A stretch of DNA of 64,000 bases from Mesaphorura yosii (lineage: Eukaryota > Arthropoda > Collembola > Poduromorpha > Tullbergiidae). A model generated the notes under the pieces. The model was given only the letters and a program-made list of their open reading frames with translations, had not been told where the DNA came from and searched no databases. Within the stretch, counting starts at the first letter, position 1. The number at the start of each line of letters is the position of its first letter. This document shows positions 13,740 through 28,700 of this stretch, piece after piece. The stretch is from the NCBI GenBank assembly GCA_009869945.1, contig WIXG01000029.1, positions 1-64,000 of the forward strand. Direction: 5' to 3'. The position numbers were made by a program, and so were the translations under genes.

Positions 13740-16700
13740 ATGAAATTAAAAATGACAGGAGTGGAGAAGTTCAAGAAAGTGAAAATGGGAAACCGCAGAC
13801 ACGGCTGCTGCAACTGCGTCCTAATGCTGGAAGTAATTACTGTGGTACTATTCGCAATGCCATTATTCCTGACTATGGCGCATGGAATTCATTTGAACTC
13901 AAATGGGGGATACGAAGACATCGTCGTAACAATCGGGAAGGACGTGCCGCCAATTACGTGTCAACAGCTAATCCAAAATATTCAGGTGAGCCATTAATTT
14001 TTATGTCTTTCAACTTTATCTCAAATGCGACTTCAGATATCGGCATCAGAATGGAACATTGTTTGATGAGAATGAGAACCCAGTCCTCTGTCGGGCAAAT
14101 TGAATTCCTTTCGTGCAAAAATTCTTGCAGTTCATTTTATAGGCATCGCCACTCGCCACCTTCCCACTTCCCAGTCGACAATGTCGCATTTTATGGCGGC
14201 CAGATTCTGATCTGGCTTTCCAGCTCCCAAGTCAGGCGGTAACACCACAATAGGTATTCGCTGTTCATTCTGGGCGTATAAACTTTATGGGCTTTCTATC
14301 ACCAGATCAGCAAATGTGTACAGGACCTCAGCAAACATAAAATTCTGGACAAACAAGTAATAAAAACCGCACGCTTTTGTATGTCATGCAATTGTCGCAA
14401 GTCACAAACCAGGGTGAGTTTAGCCTGACTATCAACCGAAACTGATCTGTGCGATGAGTTTATGCGTGAAGTGAAAGCAAATCAATGCGCAACGCCTCCG
14501 ACATAAAAGACGTTCTTATTTATTTAGTTGAATTCAAGATTTCCGAATGGTGAACTTTTCCGGTGCGGTTCTTCAACATTTTCCTAGTTGGATTTGATGC
14601 GACTTTGTAGGTTGGGCGTGTGAGGACTCTAGTAAACTTTGAATTCGCAAGGATTGAATTGAATCAAAATGAAGGAGACAATTCCCTTCGAGGGTTGACA
14701 TGTTTATAGTATTAGCTTGATCTGGCTTGGAAAACATTTTTCATAAAAATTGCTCTTCCGTACTTCCAATGTGGTTCCAGATAAGAAATGGCATAATTTA
14801 TCGAAACTGTACTTTTGGCAGATAAAGTGCCTTCGTGCAAAAGTCCAAGTCACAAGCACTAGGAGCGATCAAAGAGCAGCAGTATCTGAAATTCAAATCG
14901 ATTGGGCGTTCGAGTTCCAGTGTGGAGCATGAAGTGGGGGTTCTTCTAAGATTGATCTACATCCGCTGTCGATCCTAAGCCCTCTTGAGCCGCCTTGATC
15001 TTCCGTAGCGCAGTCACGGTCATAGTCTTCCGCCAATTTTGCTAATAGGATTCCGGACTTGCCTCTACGCATTATGATGATAGACTTTTCCTTGCAATCT
15101 CTGTGCAATCATGAAATTTGTAGCAAATGACACTTGAAAATGTTATTGTCTACGAACTGCACTTGGATCGGACGCCGGACTTGGTGCTGCTCACAGTCAA
15201 AACTTATTTCATGCACCAAACGAATTATGACATTATGTAACTTGGAGAGCCATGAGAGCAATATTGAACTCATTCAAGACAAATAGACCAGCCCCGATTG
15301 GATTGACCGTATAAAAAGTTCTGCCATTAGTCGCATTCACAACGCAACGTTTCCACGTTACATAATGTTCGAGCCTTCCAGGTTCAAGCAAGGTCCCTTT
15401 CCTGGCTCCATGCCGGGCGTTTGTTGACAAAGTAAAGAAATGCGGAAGAGACTGGGAAAGACTGCAGCGTGTATGTAATGTAATCTAGCTTTACGGGAAA
15501 TGAACTGGAAAAGAGTGCACGCATCAGAGGTTAGCCAAGTTAAAAATCAAACTGGAAAGATGCTCGCTTCCGATAAAGAGAAGTCGCAGTCGAGAATACA
15601 ACCATCAAGCTCCTACAAGAATCTTTGCAAAACAGACTTCTATGTTGTAGTCGTAGTCCCTCTATTTGATCAAGAACGAAGCGGCGGTAGTGAGATTTGC
15701 TTTTCTTTATTGTAAAACGTGCTAGATTGCGATTAGACACTGATATTGGACAACTCGCCGCCATCGTATTGTTTACTTCATAATTCGTGATCTTTGCTAG
15801 TGCCTTCAGCTCGTCGGTCTTTTATCATATTTGCTATTTACTCAACTCCGTAGCGGAGATGAAATGTTTCTGGATGCCGGCCGACTGTTCATCGGGCCAT
15901 GTCTTGTCTTGGGCTACTGCTGCTCGAAGGGTGACGTTGGAATTTTTCCTATTCTTTGTTAGGCCTCACATGACACCAGCGTCGCATTAGAATGACAAGA
16001 GTTCACTACGAACGAGACGGAGTTCAGGCTTCTGAAAAGCTCGAACGTCATAGTCATGGTCATCACGATGAGCTTGCAATAAAAGTCAAAACATTTCTGG
16101 TTACACAATAGGAAGGAGTGCCTTGATGAATTTTGATTTTCGACCAAGCGGCCACCACACACAAGCGACGAGGCAGACACTTGAGACATATTGCATTCAA
16201 TTTATTCTCGTCTGACAAATTATTATGTACGAACTGGAAGTATGTGCTGTGTGCTTCGTGCTGCAACACCTGCAATGATCGATCATTTTCCTCGGAGACT
16301 AAAGCCGGAATTAAAGGGAAACGCAGCGCGAAGTAGGTTCGAAGTTTTAATTACGAATGGACATGCATCAGACTAGGCGTTCCTTACCGTACCCTAGGAG
16401 CAGTTGATGGTGGTGGTGATGATGTGCAGATGCACTCTAAAGTCTTCGCATTATGAATTATGCGGATTATAATGAATTCATGGTGAAGTTCCATACTGTG
16501 AAAAAGAAAAGCAAGAATTACACACGGGATACGATGAAAGAAGCGAGGAACAGCATTGTTTTGGTTTGATCCTGGTTGTATTGTAGCAGAATGCGAGACG
16601 AGATGAATCAACATGCGCTCAACAGTTCCATTCTCCATTCATTAAGTGAACGATTGCACGAAGGGAAGATTTAATGAATAGGTTCCTTACTGTTTCGCGG

Positions 16701-19700
16701 AACGAGCAAATCCAAAGAGCTATTTGTTGCCTTCTGATACACAGCGGAACAACGACACAACAGTTTTTGTTTCGTGGGCCAAAAACAAATGTTTCGGCAT
16801 TGTGTACGCCGCTTCTAATGTGCACGAGCTCTTGGAGTAGGAAACCGAATGTATATTTTTGAAAATTAATAATCTCTTGAAAATTCGAATGTTGCATGCG
16901 TGCCTGCACATCGTTTTCGGTTCATTTATACCCTCACTCACTCGCATTCGCCGCGCAATGGTAACTGCTAGCCATGCCATTTAGCAGGCATGGCATGCTG
17001 ATGGTTTTTAGTTTCTGAAAATGGAAGAGGAAGTGAGTGTTCGGCTGCCCTTCATTATGCTGCTGCAAGAGCTCCATTCAGATTTAAATTCAGAAACAAT
17101 TCAAAACTTACGCTTACTACTAGTTCTGTCTCGCCCCTCGTCTCGCGGGCTTGGCGCTGTGCTGCGTAATCGTTTGTAGAAGCAGTCTCCATTATTGCAC
17201 GAAATATTGCCACGTTCACAGAATTAATTAGTCATTTCTTACACCAACGCAGTGCTTCGCTCCCTGCAAGAAGTGTATGGTGAGAATCCTGCGTGCATCA
17301 GCACAATGTTTGGAATAATTTCCATAATGCAATTTCATTGTCTGCATTTACCTTCCTACGCTTTACTCGTACTTGCAATAATATTTTCTTGTATATTGGC
17401 GTAGCGCAGAATGATAATATTCGGCGCACTTAGTTATACAATTTCTTTCCTAGTTCTTAATTGAACGCGTGCACTTTGCACATTAACAAACGTCTAGTAA
17501 TAATCATAACAAGCAGAGTCATCCTCTTCCTGTATTGCATAATTTCAGACTTGATGAATTCCGAATTCCGAGGTCAAAGCTTTCCCCATAATGTTACTTA
17601 CAAAAATGTGGCGCAATATTTGCACTGCGTAAGAAATGCAAAACTGGACCTTATATGATTGACAGCCATAAATAAACATCGCCGGACAACGCGGACATGC
17701 TCAGCTGGCACTCGGTCACAGACACAAAGACCTGGTCGTATTTATCCAATTCATTGTGTCAACCTGTCATCCATGTTTTCTTATGCCAATTTGAGTTTGT
17801 CCTAGCATGGAACCACTAACACAGAAATGTTGGTTCAGACAATTCGGGTTCTGTAAAATGGGCAAGTTTGCGCAACGTCGGGTTGAGGATGCCCCGTCCA
17901 TTGTGTGACATCGGTGACACAAAGATACAAAAGGCGCTTTCGTATTCTGCGGGAATGTAAATTTTTAATTATGTAATGGAATTTAGACGCATAATATTTC
18001 TAAAGGCCTGCATAAGCCGAAAGGACACCAATTTTCTAACTGCAGCACTGCGGCGGGTGACAATAAAGGTTTGGGATTCAGTCCAGGTACATTAGTGCAA
18101 TGAATTTCCAACAGAAGACTTGGCTTTGAACCGAAATCGAAGGTTTAAATATTTCACCAGAAAGCAACTTGACTACACTGCCTCTCCTTTGCACGTCTGC
18201 AACACGGCACGTGAAAGAAGAGACGAGAGGACGGACACAGTCCGTTTACGCTTCGTATTTGCAAAGAATTACACTGTTCCTTCTCTGGTCGTGCAAATCC
18301 GAAATGGGCTATTTCTTGCAACCGAGGACATTTTTGTATTCCGTTTCTTTCGCATGTGCTTTTGAAATGTCCCATTATTTCACGGCTATTTTCTTCCTTC
18401 TCTAAAATCGTGTAATAAAGTTATAATGAGTTTCTGTGAGTTGTGTTGGCCATTACATTACATGGCCGCCGCGGACATTGTTTCAGGTCTTGAATTCAAA
18501 TTAAATCCAAAAGTCTCCACAGAAAACCTAAAATCGGACATGATTCGCATTCTTAAGGAGTCTGTATAAATATCAAAGTGCTATACCGCGGCTTAGTTCC
18601 ACAATTATGGATTTATTCTTGCTTTCTTACGAAACGCTTACAATGAAAGACGCCAAGGCTGGGATTTGGAAGGTTTTCATGGCTTTGTTTTGTTTGTTTC
18701 TTTCTCATTCTCCAAGCCTGGGCTATTTAAGACTAAACCAACGCAGCATAAACTTAAATCCGGTGTTAGATTAATGATGGTCATTGTGTAAGTCTTTACA
18801 CAAGAATTTAATTTATACATTTTTTAATATTAAGGAGTGCGGACTTAATGCTTTCTTAGATTCAGGTCAACTCAACTCCAGAAGACTGAAATCACTCTCA
18901 TTCTTACTGTGTCAGCGCCCTTAATTACCAAAACAATTTACCTATTTGCCACCAGAAGGCAAACTGTAGTACTTCGTCTTAATGATTTCTGCCCGGCACG
19001 GTAGGAAAGCATTTGATCTTAGCGTTGATTAATCTATTTTTTATTTTCAGTTCTTGGTCTCTTCAGTTTCTTAGGCTGAAAATCGTTAAGAATTTAATTA
19101 GCAATCTAGGTTTCGACTAAATTTTGGCATTGTTAAGATTGTAAGTGGCTGGTTTCAGGCGTCATGATTGCCATATTTCAACGGTCATTTAAGCTCATTT
19201 GCATTTTCTGCTCTATAAACGGCAGACTTAAGAATGCACTCTTCAAACTACGTCCTTAAGAACGCTCAAACACCATAAACTGAATTTCGTATAATTTTGG
19301 GCCTGGAATGAATGTTTTCAGGCGTGGAACTGCCGTTGTTACTAGTCGATTGTGCGTAAGTAAAGGACTAAGGCAGGGATTGAAGAACATAAAAGCGCTA
19401 ACGTGAGAGTTTTGGGTAATTTTTAACACGCAATGATTATTATTCTGTAACATTATTTTTGGGCTTGTATAACATGTAACACGTTGATTATATACAAATC
19501 TGGAAAGTATAAAAAAACAAACATGTTATTTTACAATCATAATAATAAGCTGCCTTTTGAGAATGCTCTTGTTTCTGCCGAAATTGAAACGAAACGAAGG
19601 AATGCAATACGAGGAACGCTCAATCAGTAAAGCCACCACAGGCCCAAAGTCCATTACCAGTGTTCAAGAGCCGTTCGGACAAGTGTAGCATGGATTAGGA

Positions 19701-22700
19701 AATGACGATTGCATTTTGTTCCAGAACACTTTTTAGCTCATGGAAAATATGATTAACTCAATCCTGAGGAATACTGTCACCTCCAATTTTTATGTACCGG
19801 CCGAGCATGCTGCTTTGCTGCACGTTTTGGAAGAGTTTACCAGTATCGCAGTTTCTGGACTCGAAATGCATTCCAAGGGGCTGAGCCTGTGGGTGTTTCA
19901 AATTGTTATTAAAATGGTTTAGACAGCTTAAATAAGTTATTAAGCCCCAAAATCCATATTCCATGTTGCACCACTATTGAATTGCTACACGTAATAATGT
20001 GTTACGATAATGCACATATCGTGATTAATAAAGCATTACTATTACACACATCTTCAGGCTACGGCAAGAGTTAACTCTCAGCGCACGCATTTCAAAGACG
20101 ATGACGCATATTCTCGGAACTGCGTGGTTTGCTTTACCTTCTCATACTAGCGTAATGTCTTTATCTTACCGAACACCGAGAGGAAAAAAGTGAGACCAGT
20201 TTGGAACAATGGCCTTTAAAGAAATGAATGTATCCTGTGTTGTAGGAGGAGGATAATAGCAATGCAATGAAATAGGATTTTTTTAGAATTAAAAAAGCAA
20301 TAGAATTAAAATGTAAATACAAGTGCGATGCGAGTTGCGCATCGTGTGAAGTGTGTGAACACGCGTGGTGGGCCGAATTAAACAAGCTTAGGCTTTATTA
20401 ACCCTATTCTAAGCCCATGCATGTGTGGAACTTAAAAGGATTAGGCGAATAATACACACATTGCGTGAAAATTGTGCGCACTTAATAGAACCATTAAGTA
20501 TCGTTGTAATGGTGCGTTAGATTAACGCACAAAGCGAGACACTTCATCCAAGTCTTGAAAGAATGAGGAAAAAGCACGAAATAAAAATGCTGATTTTTCT
20601 TGGATTCTTGGAATTGCGCCATTTAGCTTTCCATAAAATTGAAAATTGTTTATTTCTGTGCGTTCGGGACATTTGCAAATATAAATTACCCTGCAAATGT
20701 GTGTGTCCCATTTCTATGCTTGATTAAAGGAAATAAACAAAAAGATTGAATCGCATTAACGTAAATCTTAGTTTATTCGGTACTTCATGGGGAGCACGAG
20801 CACAGATTTTGCGCTGGCATAAATATTTCTTCGCAGAATGGGAGGCTAATAATAAATATACTCACGTACACGAGCATATGTACGATTGAGAGCAGTCGGT
20901 GAGTTGTAGGTGCAGAAAGCTTCCGTGTGGCATATTTATCATTGTTGTTGTGACTTATGAACCGTAAAATATTATAATTTAATCGCGAAAAGTCCGTTTT
21001 AAGATTCAATTGTGTGCGTGTTATGCTTATTGAGTCTTTTCCTCTCTGTCTGCGCGTAATTGGCGTAATCAGAATTTTAACAGTAAAACGCACATAAATT
21101 CTTCGTTATTTCCTTTGAACTATTTTCTGTTGTGACTTGACTATTCATACCTCAATTATTTATTCGCGAAGCATATTTTTTAATCCCACATTCTGAGCTG
21201 AGTGGGCTTTGGACTCTTTCAATGGTCAGAAGTTGTTACATTTCACATTTTTGTGTCACAGGTAATAGCCACACTGCTGCGTCAGGCTTTAACAGACACG
21301 TAATCCTGTGCAGCGAGAAATTTGCTCTGCTAACTTACTTTTATTGCCAGAACTGAGAGCGTTGTGTTTTCAACTGTCCTGTATGTGAATTTAACCGGAA
21401 AACTGTTGCGCATTTTTTTGCGAGAAGAAGAAAGAGTTTATAAAAATTATTATTACAAATTGTCACCATTTTATTTTTTCATGCCGGACTTGAAAGGCTT
21501 CATTTATCATAATGTAAAGGTGGAAAACGACTAAGCCATTTTTTGCTCAAAAGAAGTCGCAAGTTTTCTTCTTTTGGTGCACGCATTTTGTTGTGGTATG
21601 AAGAAAAATTAGGTAGTAAATGGAATCTCATTTATTTCGTCTATTTATAAGGAAAAACGCGCCACGCTGCAAAGTTGCGATATTTTCTCATTGTGATTCT
21701 GTCAAATCTTTGTTTTTATTAAATGTTTTCAAAACTTTAAAAACCCACTTTTTCTCATTTTGGTGCCTGTAACTAATGCCAGGCACCAACACAGGTATGA
21801 CTAGCGATTTCTTTTCTTTTGTTAACCCACGCAGCCTGGTCTGGTGGCTTATGCGTCTCGTTATTTTGCGGCTCTGTCTTTATTACATTTCTGTTCAAAT
21901 TCGTTATTTCGGAATATTTGCGAGTAAGAAGTAAAGAGGTCGAAGACATTTCGCATGTCTCACAGTTGTTTTACTCGTCAATACAGAAGAGCTCATATTA
22001 AGAATTGACATGACACTCTGCTTCGTACGGCATGGTTTCTCAATCGAATCCACATGCATGAGGGTTTTATACAACCGTGACCAATAGACATGAATATGAA
22101 ACGAAACCACATGGTGAGACGACAAATGACGGAAGTTGCATTAATGATGATAAATATAAGGAACACGGGAAGAAGATACCGACCGGCCTCAGGCCAATAT
22201 GTTACAGTGTCCTGTCTGTTCTCCGTTGAGATAGCCTGTCGATGTGACGCAGGGTTGATTACAAGGTTATGTGGAAGAATGTACCAAGACAGTTCCCAAG
22301 ATATGAGCCTGAAGTTTAAAGTTGCCATTGTCAAGTTGTCTTTTGCCGTGCCGCCACACCTTAACTTACCTTCTAATAGATCCTTGTAATTTATCAGGCA
22401 TGCAGCAAGTTGAAGTTGGAACTGAAACAAGGACTCAATAAAATTAGGAGACTTATTGGTGTCATGTCTAAAACACAACAGAGTTGATTTTATAGTTTGT
22501 ATTGTTTCAAGTCAATTCGAAATAATGACTCTTCGGTCACCTTTCATCTGCTTTATTGTTATGTCATGATACGGTAACGTACAAACAATATGAAGAGTTA
22601 GGGAGTGTGTTTGGAACTCGGCGAAGCAGAAAGATTTAAAGACACGATGTCCAGAAATCCTTAACTTATTTCTTATTCTCGTGTGCTTGTAGCAATTACA

Positions 22701-25700
22701 TGAGAATCTCATTAAAAGATCTTATCAACACGATTTTATTCAAATTGTTACACCAGCACAAAGGACTTGGTCCGATGCTGATGACAGGACAATAAGCAAG
22801 AAACCGGTAAAGAGCTCCGAACGCACGGAGGAATTGTAAATCACTGTCATATGAAAGTGAGCTTTTGATGAACGTTGAATCCTTTCGATTTCCTTTTCCG
22901 AGGTTCGTAGGTTTCGCCATCTGAACTGTTTAGAATCTTCCGCAGTCAAAATTAAGGAAGGCGAAAGAGATGAGCAATAAGGAAGAATCATCGTTTCAGT
23001 TCCGTGCATTTTTGGATTATATTTTGTGAATGTATGACAAAGAAGACATGAATCTAGATTTAAATCTTGGGAAGCTATGAATTACGCACGCGATCTCGTT
23101 TCGGTTAACGAGCTGTCACATCGCAAAGACACTCAAAATATACGAGATGTGATCTACTTCCTCTTCACGTCTGATGACCATGAACTTGCATTTTAATACT
23201 GCGACGGGGTAAGAGTTTTTCTCTCTAACTCGAAATCTGTAAAATTTAGGATTGTCAGTTGAGCTTAAAAAGTTAGGATGTACATTTTCTTGCGGTTGAA
23301 TAACATACCGAATTTCTAGAGGAATTGCGTACAAAGAGCTGATAATCACTATTCTGTTGGAAATGGACCCCGAATGGAACCATGAAAAAACGAACTACTA
23401 GTTCACTTTTAACTCATTCCACTTTTTTTTTTACTCCCCTCGTGTCTGACCGTCTTCCTTTTGCGGTTTCTTATACTTCTCGATGCTATGCTGAGTGATT
23501 TGAGTCGCGGTCGTAAAGATTACGGGTTGGCAACGATTTTCCTGGAAACCACTTCAATCTGAGGTTCAATAAAGCTGGTCTGGCTCCTGCTTGCTTCTTC
23601 GAAAGCTTATGCGCGCGTTTATGTTTTATGAATTTCAATAACAAACGACAAACAATAAATAACATGCACGTGAACTTTTCTTTTCCTGCTCCTCCTGTTA
23701 CGAACCTGACGTCGTCTTTGAAATATGTAATGCAGCGGACGCGAAAGAAATATAACGAATTATGCGACAAGTGCATAATAAAAAGTAGAGAAGCAATTAT
23801 CATGATTTGTACGACAGGTTTTGTTGACATTGCAATACGTCTTATTTTTATATTCCGTACGATCAAAGTGGAAGTAACGAACTGCAATTGAAGTTTCCGA
23901 AAGGAAGTTGAACTGTCGCTTCAGTCGTGTTCAATATGAGCTTTATTTCGGTATCAGTTGATAAATACGCTGCAGACATTTCACAATTTTGTCAATAATG
24001 TGTGAGACAGTGAGATTCTTTAAAAAAAACACGACCGGCAATTTGTCTGTGCCTTCTCCTTCCGTGCCGCGAGATTGACGATCACTGCTCTTGTATTGTC
24101 ATTCCGATCAAGGGAAGGTCAAGTTCTGGGAAAACCACAAGGCAATCGATGCGCTATGTTTTGTAACAGCTTCGCACATTATGATTCGAGAACATGTTGT
24201 CTTGGGCAAAGTGGATGGAACGAAATGATGTGTGATTTTATGATTTGGTTAAAAATTTCGATGCTATCGATTTATGATATAAATTGTCAAGATTCAAGCA
24301 AATTGTCGAATTCGTGAGAATCTTGTGGTTTATTGATGTAATGTGACGAGGAAAGAATTCTCAATAATTTCAGTAGAGTTTTCCCTCACCTTCAGCGTTT
24401 CTTTTACTTCGAAAGCATCGACTCAAGAAAAATTCCCTGCCATGCCAGGTTGTTTTCCAGTCGCTTCTAATAATCGCATCTTTGAAGCGACGGATATGCC
24501 TAGCACAACACTGCAATTATTATTGCTTCTTGAAAAATTATAACCTCCACACTATTTAAGGAATTACGATCAGAGAAATTGTTGTTATTACAAAAGCCTC
24601 CTAAATTATTTCGAACTTTAATACATGGTCTCGGAGTTTGCTGGAGGATGGCGGCAAGTAATAATCACAGTACAAATTACCAAGACCCACGACCTTAGAG
24701 AGGTGCACAAGAAAAGCTCACAAGATTGGACGACCAAGTGCACTGCGTTGAAGTATTGGAAACTCTAATCATGCACCTAAAATTATCAGAATTATCTTCA
24801 AGTCTTGCACAGAACAGAAGCGGGAGCCAGATTATCGGATGGCTTGACATTTTATTATACGAACTATTATTAGAGATTTCTTTCTCACCGCCTAATTCCC
24901 GAGATTACACTTTACAGTTTGGCAGAATAAAAATTGGTGCTCAAAATTGTGGCTGCATGAAAGGTGAAACTTTCCTTTTGTTGCACAACTTGTTACTTGG
25001 CCCAACCGTCATCAACCATAGTTATAAATTAAAATTGTAATAATCCTTCGTAAACATTATGGGTTTCATAATCATAATTTCAACTTTTAAGTATCAAAGT
25101 TTTCACAATCTTCCTGCAATGTACACAACAAAAGATTAGGCTCAAGACAAGAGAAGAGATAATAACAGTAATAAAAAATAAACCGACGAGGATCATCCTT
25201 TCTTAATCTTTTTAACCCCCCTCGTCTACATCAGTCATCGTGCTTTACCTAGAGACCTTGTTTCAGTTGACCAGACACCAGATCATTGGGTTTGTCCTGT
25301 CTCCCTGAACCTGCAATCATAATTGCACCTTTCAAATTCAAAGTCATCATCCGAATCTTGGGCCAGGCTCGTCTCTCTTCCATTGCCCGGAAATTGTTTG
25401 TGTTAAATTATACTCTTAAAGGCTGTCTTTCTAGGAAAATTCTCGCATGTTTTGACAAATTGTTCCTCTTCAGCATAAAGGGAACAGGTATCCGCATTGC
25501 CATCCACAATTTCAAACTGCAGATAAACCGACATGATTTACGTTCACGCTTTGCACCATTTACACTGCAGAATGCGGGCCATTTGCATTTGCATCGCAAT
25601 TTGCATTTACAACATCGCGGACCCACTTTGCTTAACTAATTTAGCAAGTTCAAGTAGATTTTGACTCATCCAAGCTTTGACTCCGAGCAGTGGCATCGTA

Positions 25701-28700
25701 TTAGCAAGTCAAAATCAGGAATACATTAGGACCGAGGAATAAACTTTGCTTGTCTACGAATTTGAACTGACTTGTCTTGAACGTTGAATTTCCGTGAAAC
25801 CGTTACTTTGCTAATTCGTGCTCTAAAGTGTTAATTTATTATTGACATCCGCGTCAAAATAGGAGGCATTAACGCTATTCGCGGAGTGCATCCTCGCTGA
25901 CTGTTTGAGTAAATAAAAACGGTAGACTCAATGGCTGAGGCCATTAAACGTGTGAAGAAGCATGAATGATGATGATGTGATGGTATAAATGTAAGAGCAG
26001 ACTTCTGAGCTTACGCAGGCTTCTGGCGGGAGCAACATTAGCATGGAATGAAAATTTATGGAATTTCCTCAAGATCGGTGCCTGGGCGCTTGGTTAAATG
26101 ATAAATAGAGGCAAAAAGAAGCATTTCATTCCAACGACTGAAAGGAGCTGAGACTTTATATTTTTCTTTTGTTGTCATTCCGCCGACAAGTTTATGCGTG
26201 AGTTTAATGAGAATGTAATTACGAACAAATATAAACTTTATCAATGCAAATTCCTCTTTGCTTTGCTTGCAGCTCTTGAGTCTTGGAGCCTTTCATGTGA
26301 AAATTTTACTATCGTTTGCCAAACGGGCCGAGCAAAGTATTTCGCGGTGATGCTAAAATGCAGAGATGTATTTTATTCATGCATTTGCAGGCGCCCACAT
26401 AAACAACGTTAATAGGGTTCTTTGTACTCTGCCCAATTTTAGTTTTGGTTTACCTAATTATACACTTGAGGGTTTATATTTAGCTTGTTTCATGTTTCAC
26501 TGAATTAAATTAGCTTCTTTTGTAAACAAACTGACGTAGACTCCAGTAGAGTTCAAGAAACTGGAAATCAAGTCAAATAATTTCCAGAATTACCATGCTG
26601 AACTAGGAAACGAGACTACTTACAGAGCCAAGAGTTTGCTGTGCTCTTTGTGTGCAAATAATTCTGAAATCTGCATATTTGCATCTTAATTCTTAGAATT
26701 TGTGGGAATATGAATTTTTATTTAGCGTGAATTCAGTGAAGTAAAAAAGAGATGAGCACACATCCGTGGACCATTTTGAAGAATATGAAATTGGATTCTT
26801 TTAGACAAATTCAACGAATCAATGCATGAGCCAGGGTCCATTTACATCAGGCCAGTACGGTTCAAATACTCGAATACGAATACTCAGAACAGAATAATAA
26901 TTATCTCAGAACTAAGAACTGTGGAAATTGATTTCAGCTCTCGTTCCCAATTCCTATTTTTTCGCCTGAGACAGGAAGGTCAATGGAAAACGAGAAGGGA
27001 AGGGTCCACGGAAATTGTATAAATTGAGTTTGACGTTATTTGTTTCTACACTACGCTGAAAGAAGAGTTAAGAAACTCATCCAATTACTAGTTAAAAAGT
27101 AAATGATTCCCACATTCTTTACTAAGCAAGCACTTTGAAGTGTGGAAGTGCACGCAATCGTTGCATAATTGAAAGCTTGGATAAATTACCCACAACAAAC
27201 ATGCTTGAGAAAGGCCTGTAAAGATGAAAATTCCACATGGATCTCATTTTCTAACCCATTTCACTTGTTTCGTATTTCGGGCCACAAGAAGTTCAAAAAT
27301 TTGAGAAACATTTTTCGTTTATGACGATAATTTGTAATTTGAGTGCCTTTTATGGTTTTCTCTTACTTCCTTCAGAATAGGCTCGGCTGAGGCTGCAGCC
27401 TGTAATGAAATTATTGAAATTCCAAAGGAAAACGGTTTCAGGAAACATGTTGAGGTTCTTCGATAGTATGACAAGTGCCAGTGTACAAACTACAGAGCTG
27501 TGGTGAAAATCTTAGGACGGGGACAGCAGATGAGATGAAACCTGAAATCTGTCTTGAAATTCAGCAGCATATGCTTGGCTCATTTTACATGCACGGCTCG
27601 ACTCTCAGGTTCTTTGTTTTTCGGAGTCGAAGAGCTGAATACGAAAACCACACACAGCAGCCCGCTATGCCTGCGCTGTGCATGACCACTTGCTGTTGAT
27701 ACCACTGCAATTAAAATTCAAGGAAGTTGGAAAAGCAAAACTTTTGTTTCGAATTTCTAGTTTCTTCTCGGCATCATGAGGAAGTAATTACATGGAAGTC
27801 TCATCCGCCAATTTGGCGGCTGCTTTGCATCGTGTGGAACATGGAATAGTCTTCGACGTTGGACACTTGGAACAAATTGGTGTCAAAGTCAATTGTCACA
27901 CTAGCAAGGGGAGAAACATGGAACCTCGCATGATTCATTCATTCGATTCTGTTACACTGTTTCGCTGCAGCATTATGCTCCGGGCCTAGTATTTCCGATG
28001 CGAAAAGTACTAAAGATGGGCGTAGGTTTGGGTTAGATTTAGCGATGCGGCCCAGTGGTAGTGCAAAATCAAAGCACACAATTTTTGATAAGCATACTGA
28101 GCAGGATACCCTCTCAGATAGAGCCAACTGAATTGTTTTAAGTGCATTAAATTTTAATAAATTGCTTTCTATTATTTTCATCTATTCCTGAAAAGTAAGC
28201 ACATGACTGACTCTTCTGAACGAATTTCGAGAAGCGGTCAATAATGAAGCCCAAGCGTAGTCCATCTGTTCGTCTAGTCATTCAGGGTCTTTTGGGGTAC
28301 AATTTCGGAAATGCGTGATTATGATTAACAATTTTTCACTAAATTCTCATTACATGTTAACTTGTGATTTTACTTTGTTAAAATAATAGCCTACTGCTGA
28401 ATAGAACGAAATCTGCTGAATCGAATGAAAGTGAAGAAGACGTGTCTGCGGTCTTCAATTGGTCAGTATTCTCAGCATGCATATGTTTCCAGTCTTTCAA
28501 GTGCGTGTCTCATTTTTAAGCGCATGGCACATGAACAGAATTTACAATTCACCTTCGGTATTCAGAAGTCGGCTTCGCCGCTTCCCCTTTGAGAAGAAAG
28601 TCCAACTACCATCAACTTTCGGGCTCAATATCAGTCGTTTCTCTAAGTTAATGACTGATGTTGCAACAAATTGCCTGACTTTTATGAAATCAGCCTACTG

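Noticed and set aside
21993-22478. Minus-strand open frame of 161 codons in CLCA intron 1
   Set aside because: It has no family motif, signal peptide or splice context; its composition looks like chance in AT-rich DNA, and an equally open frame exists on the other strand.
23486-23887. Minus-strand open frame of 133 codons in CLCA intron 1
   Set aside because: It has no domain features, and an overlapping opposite-strand frame is equally open; treated as chance.
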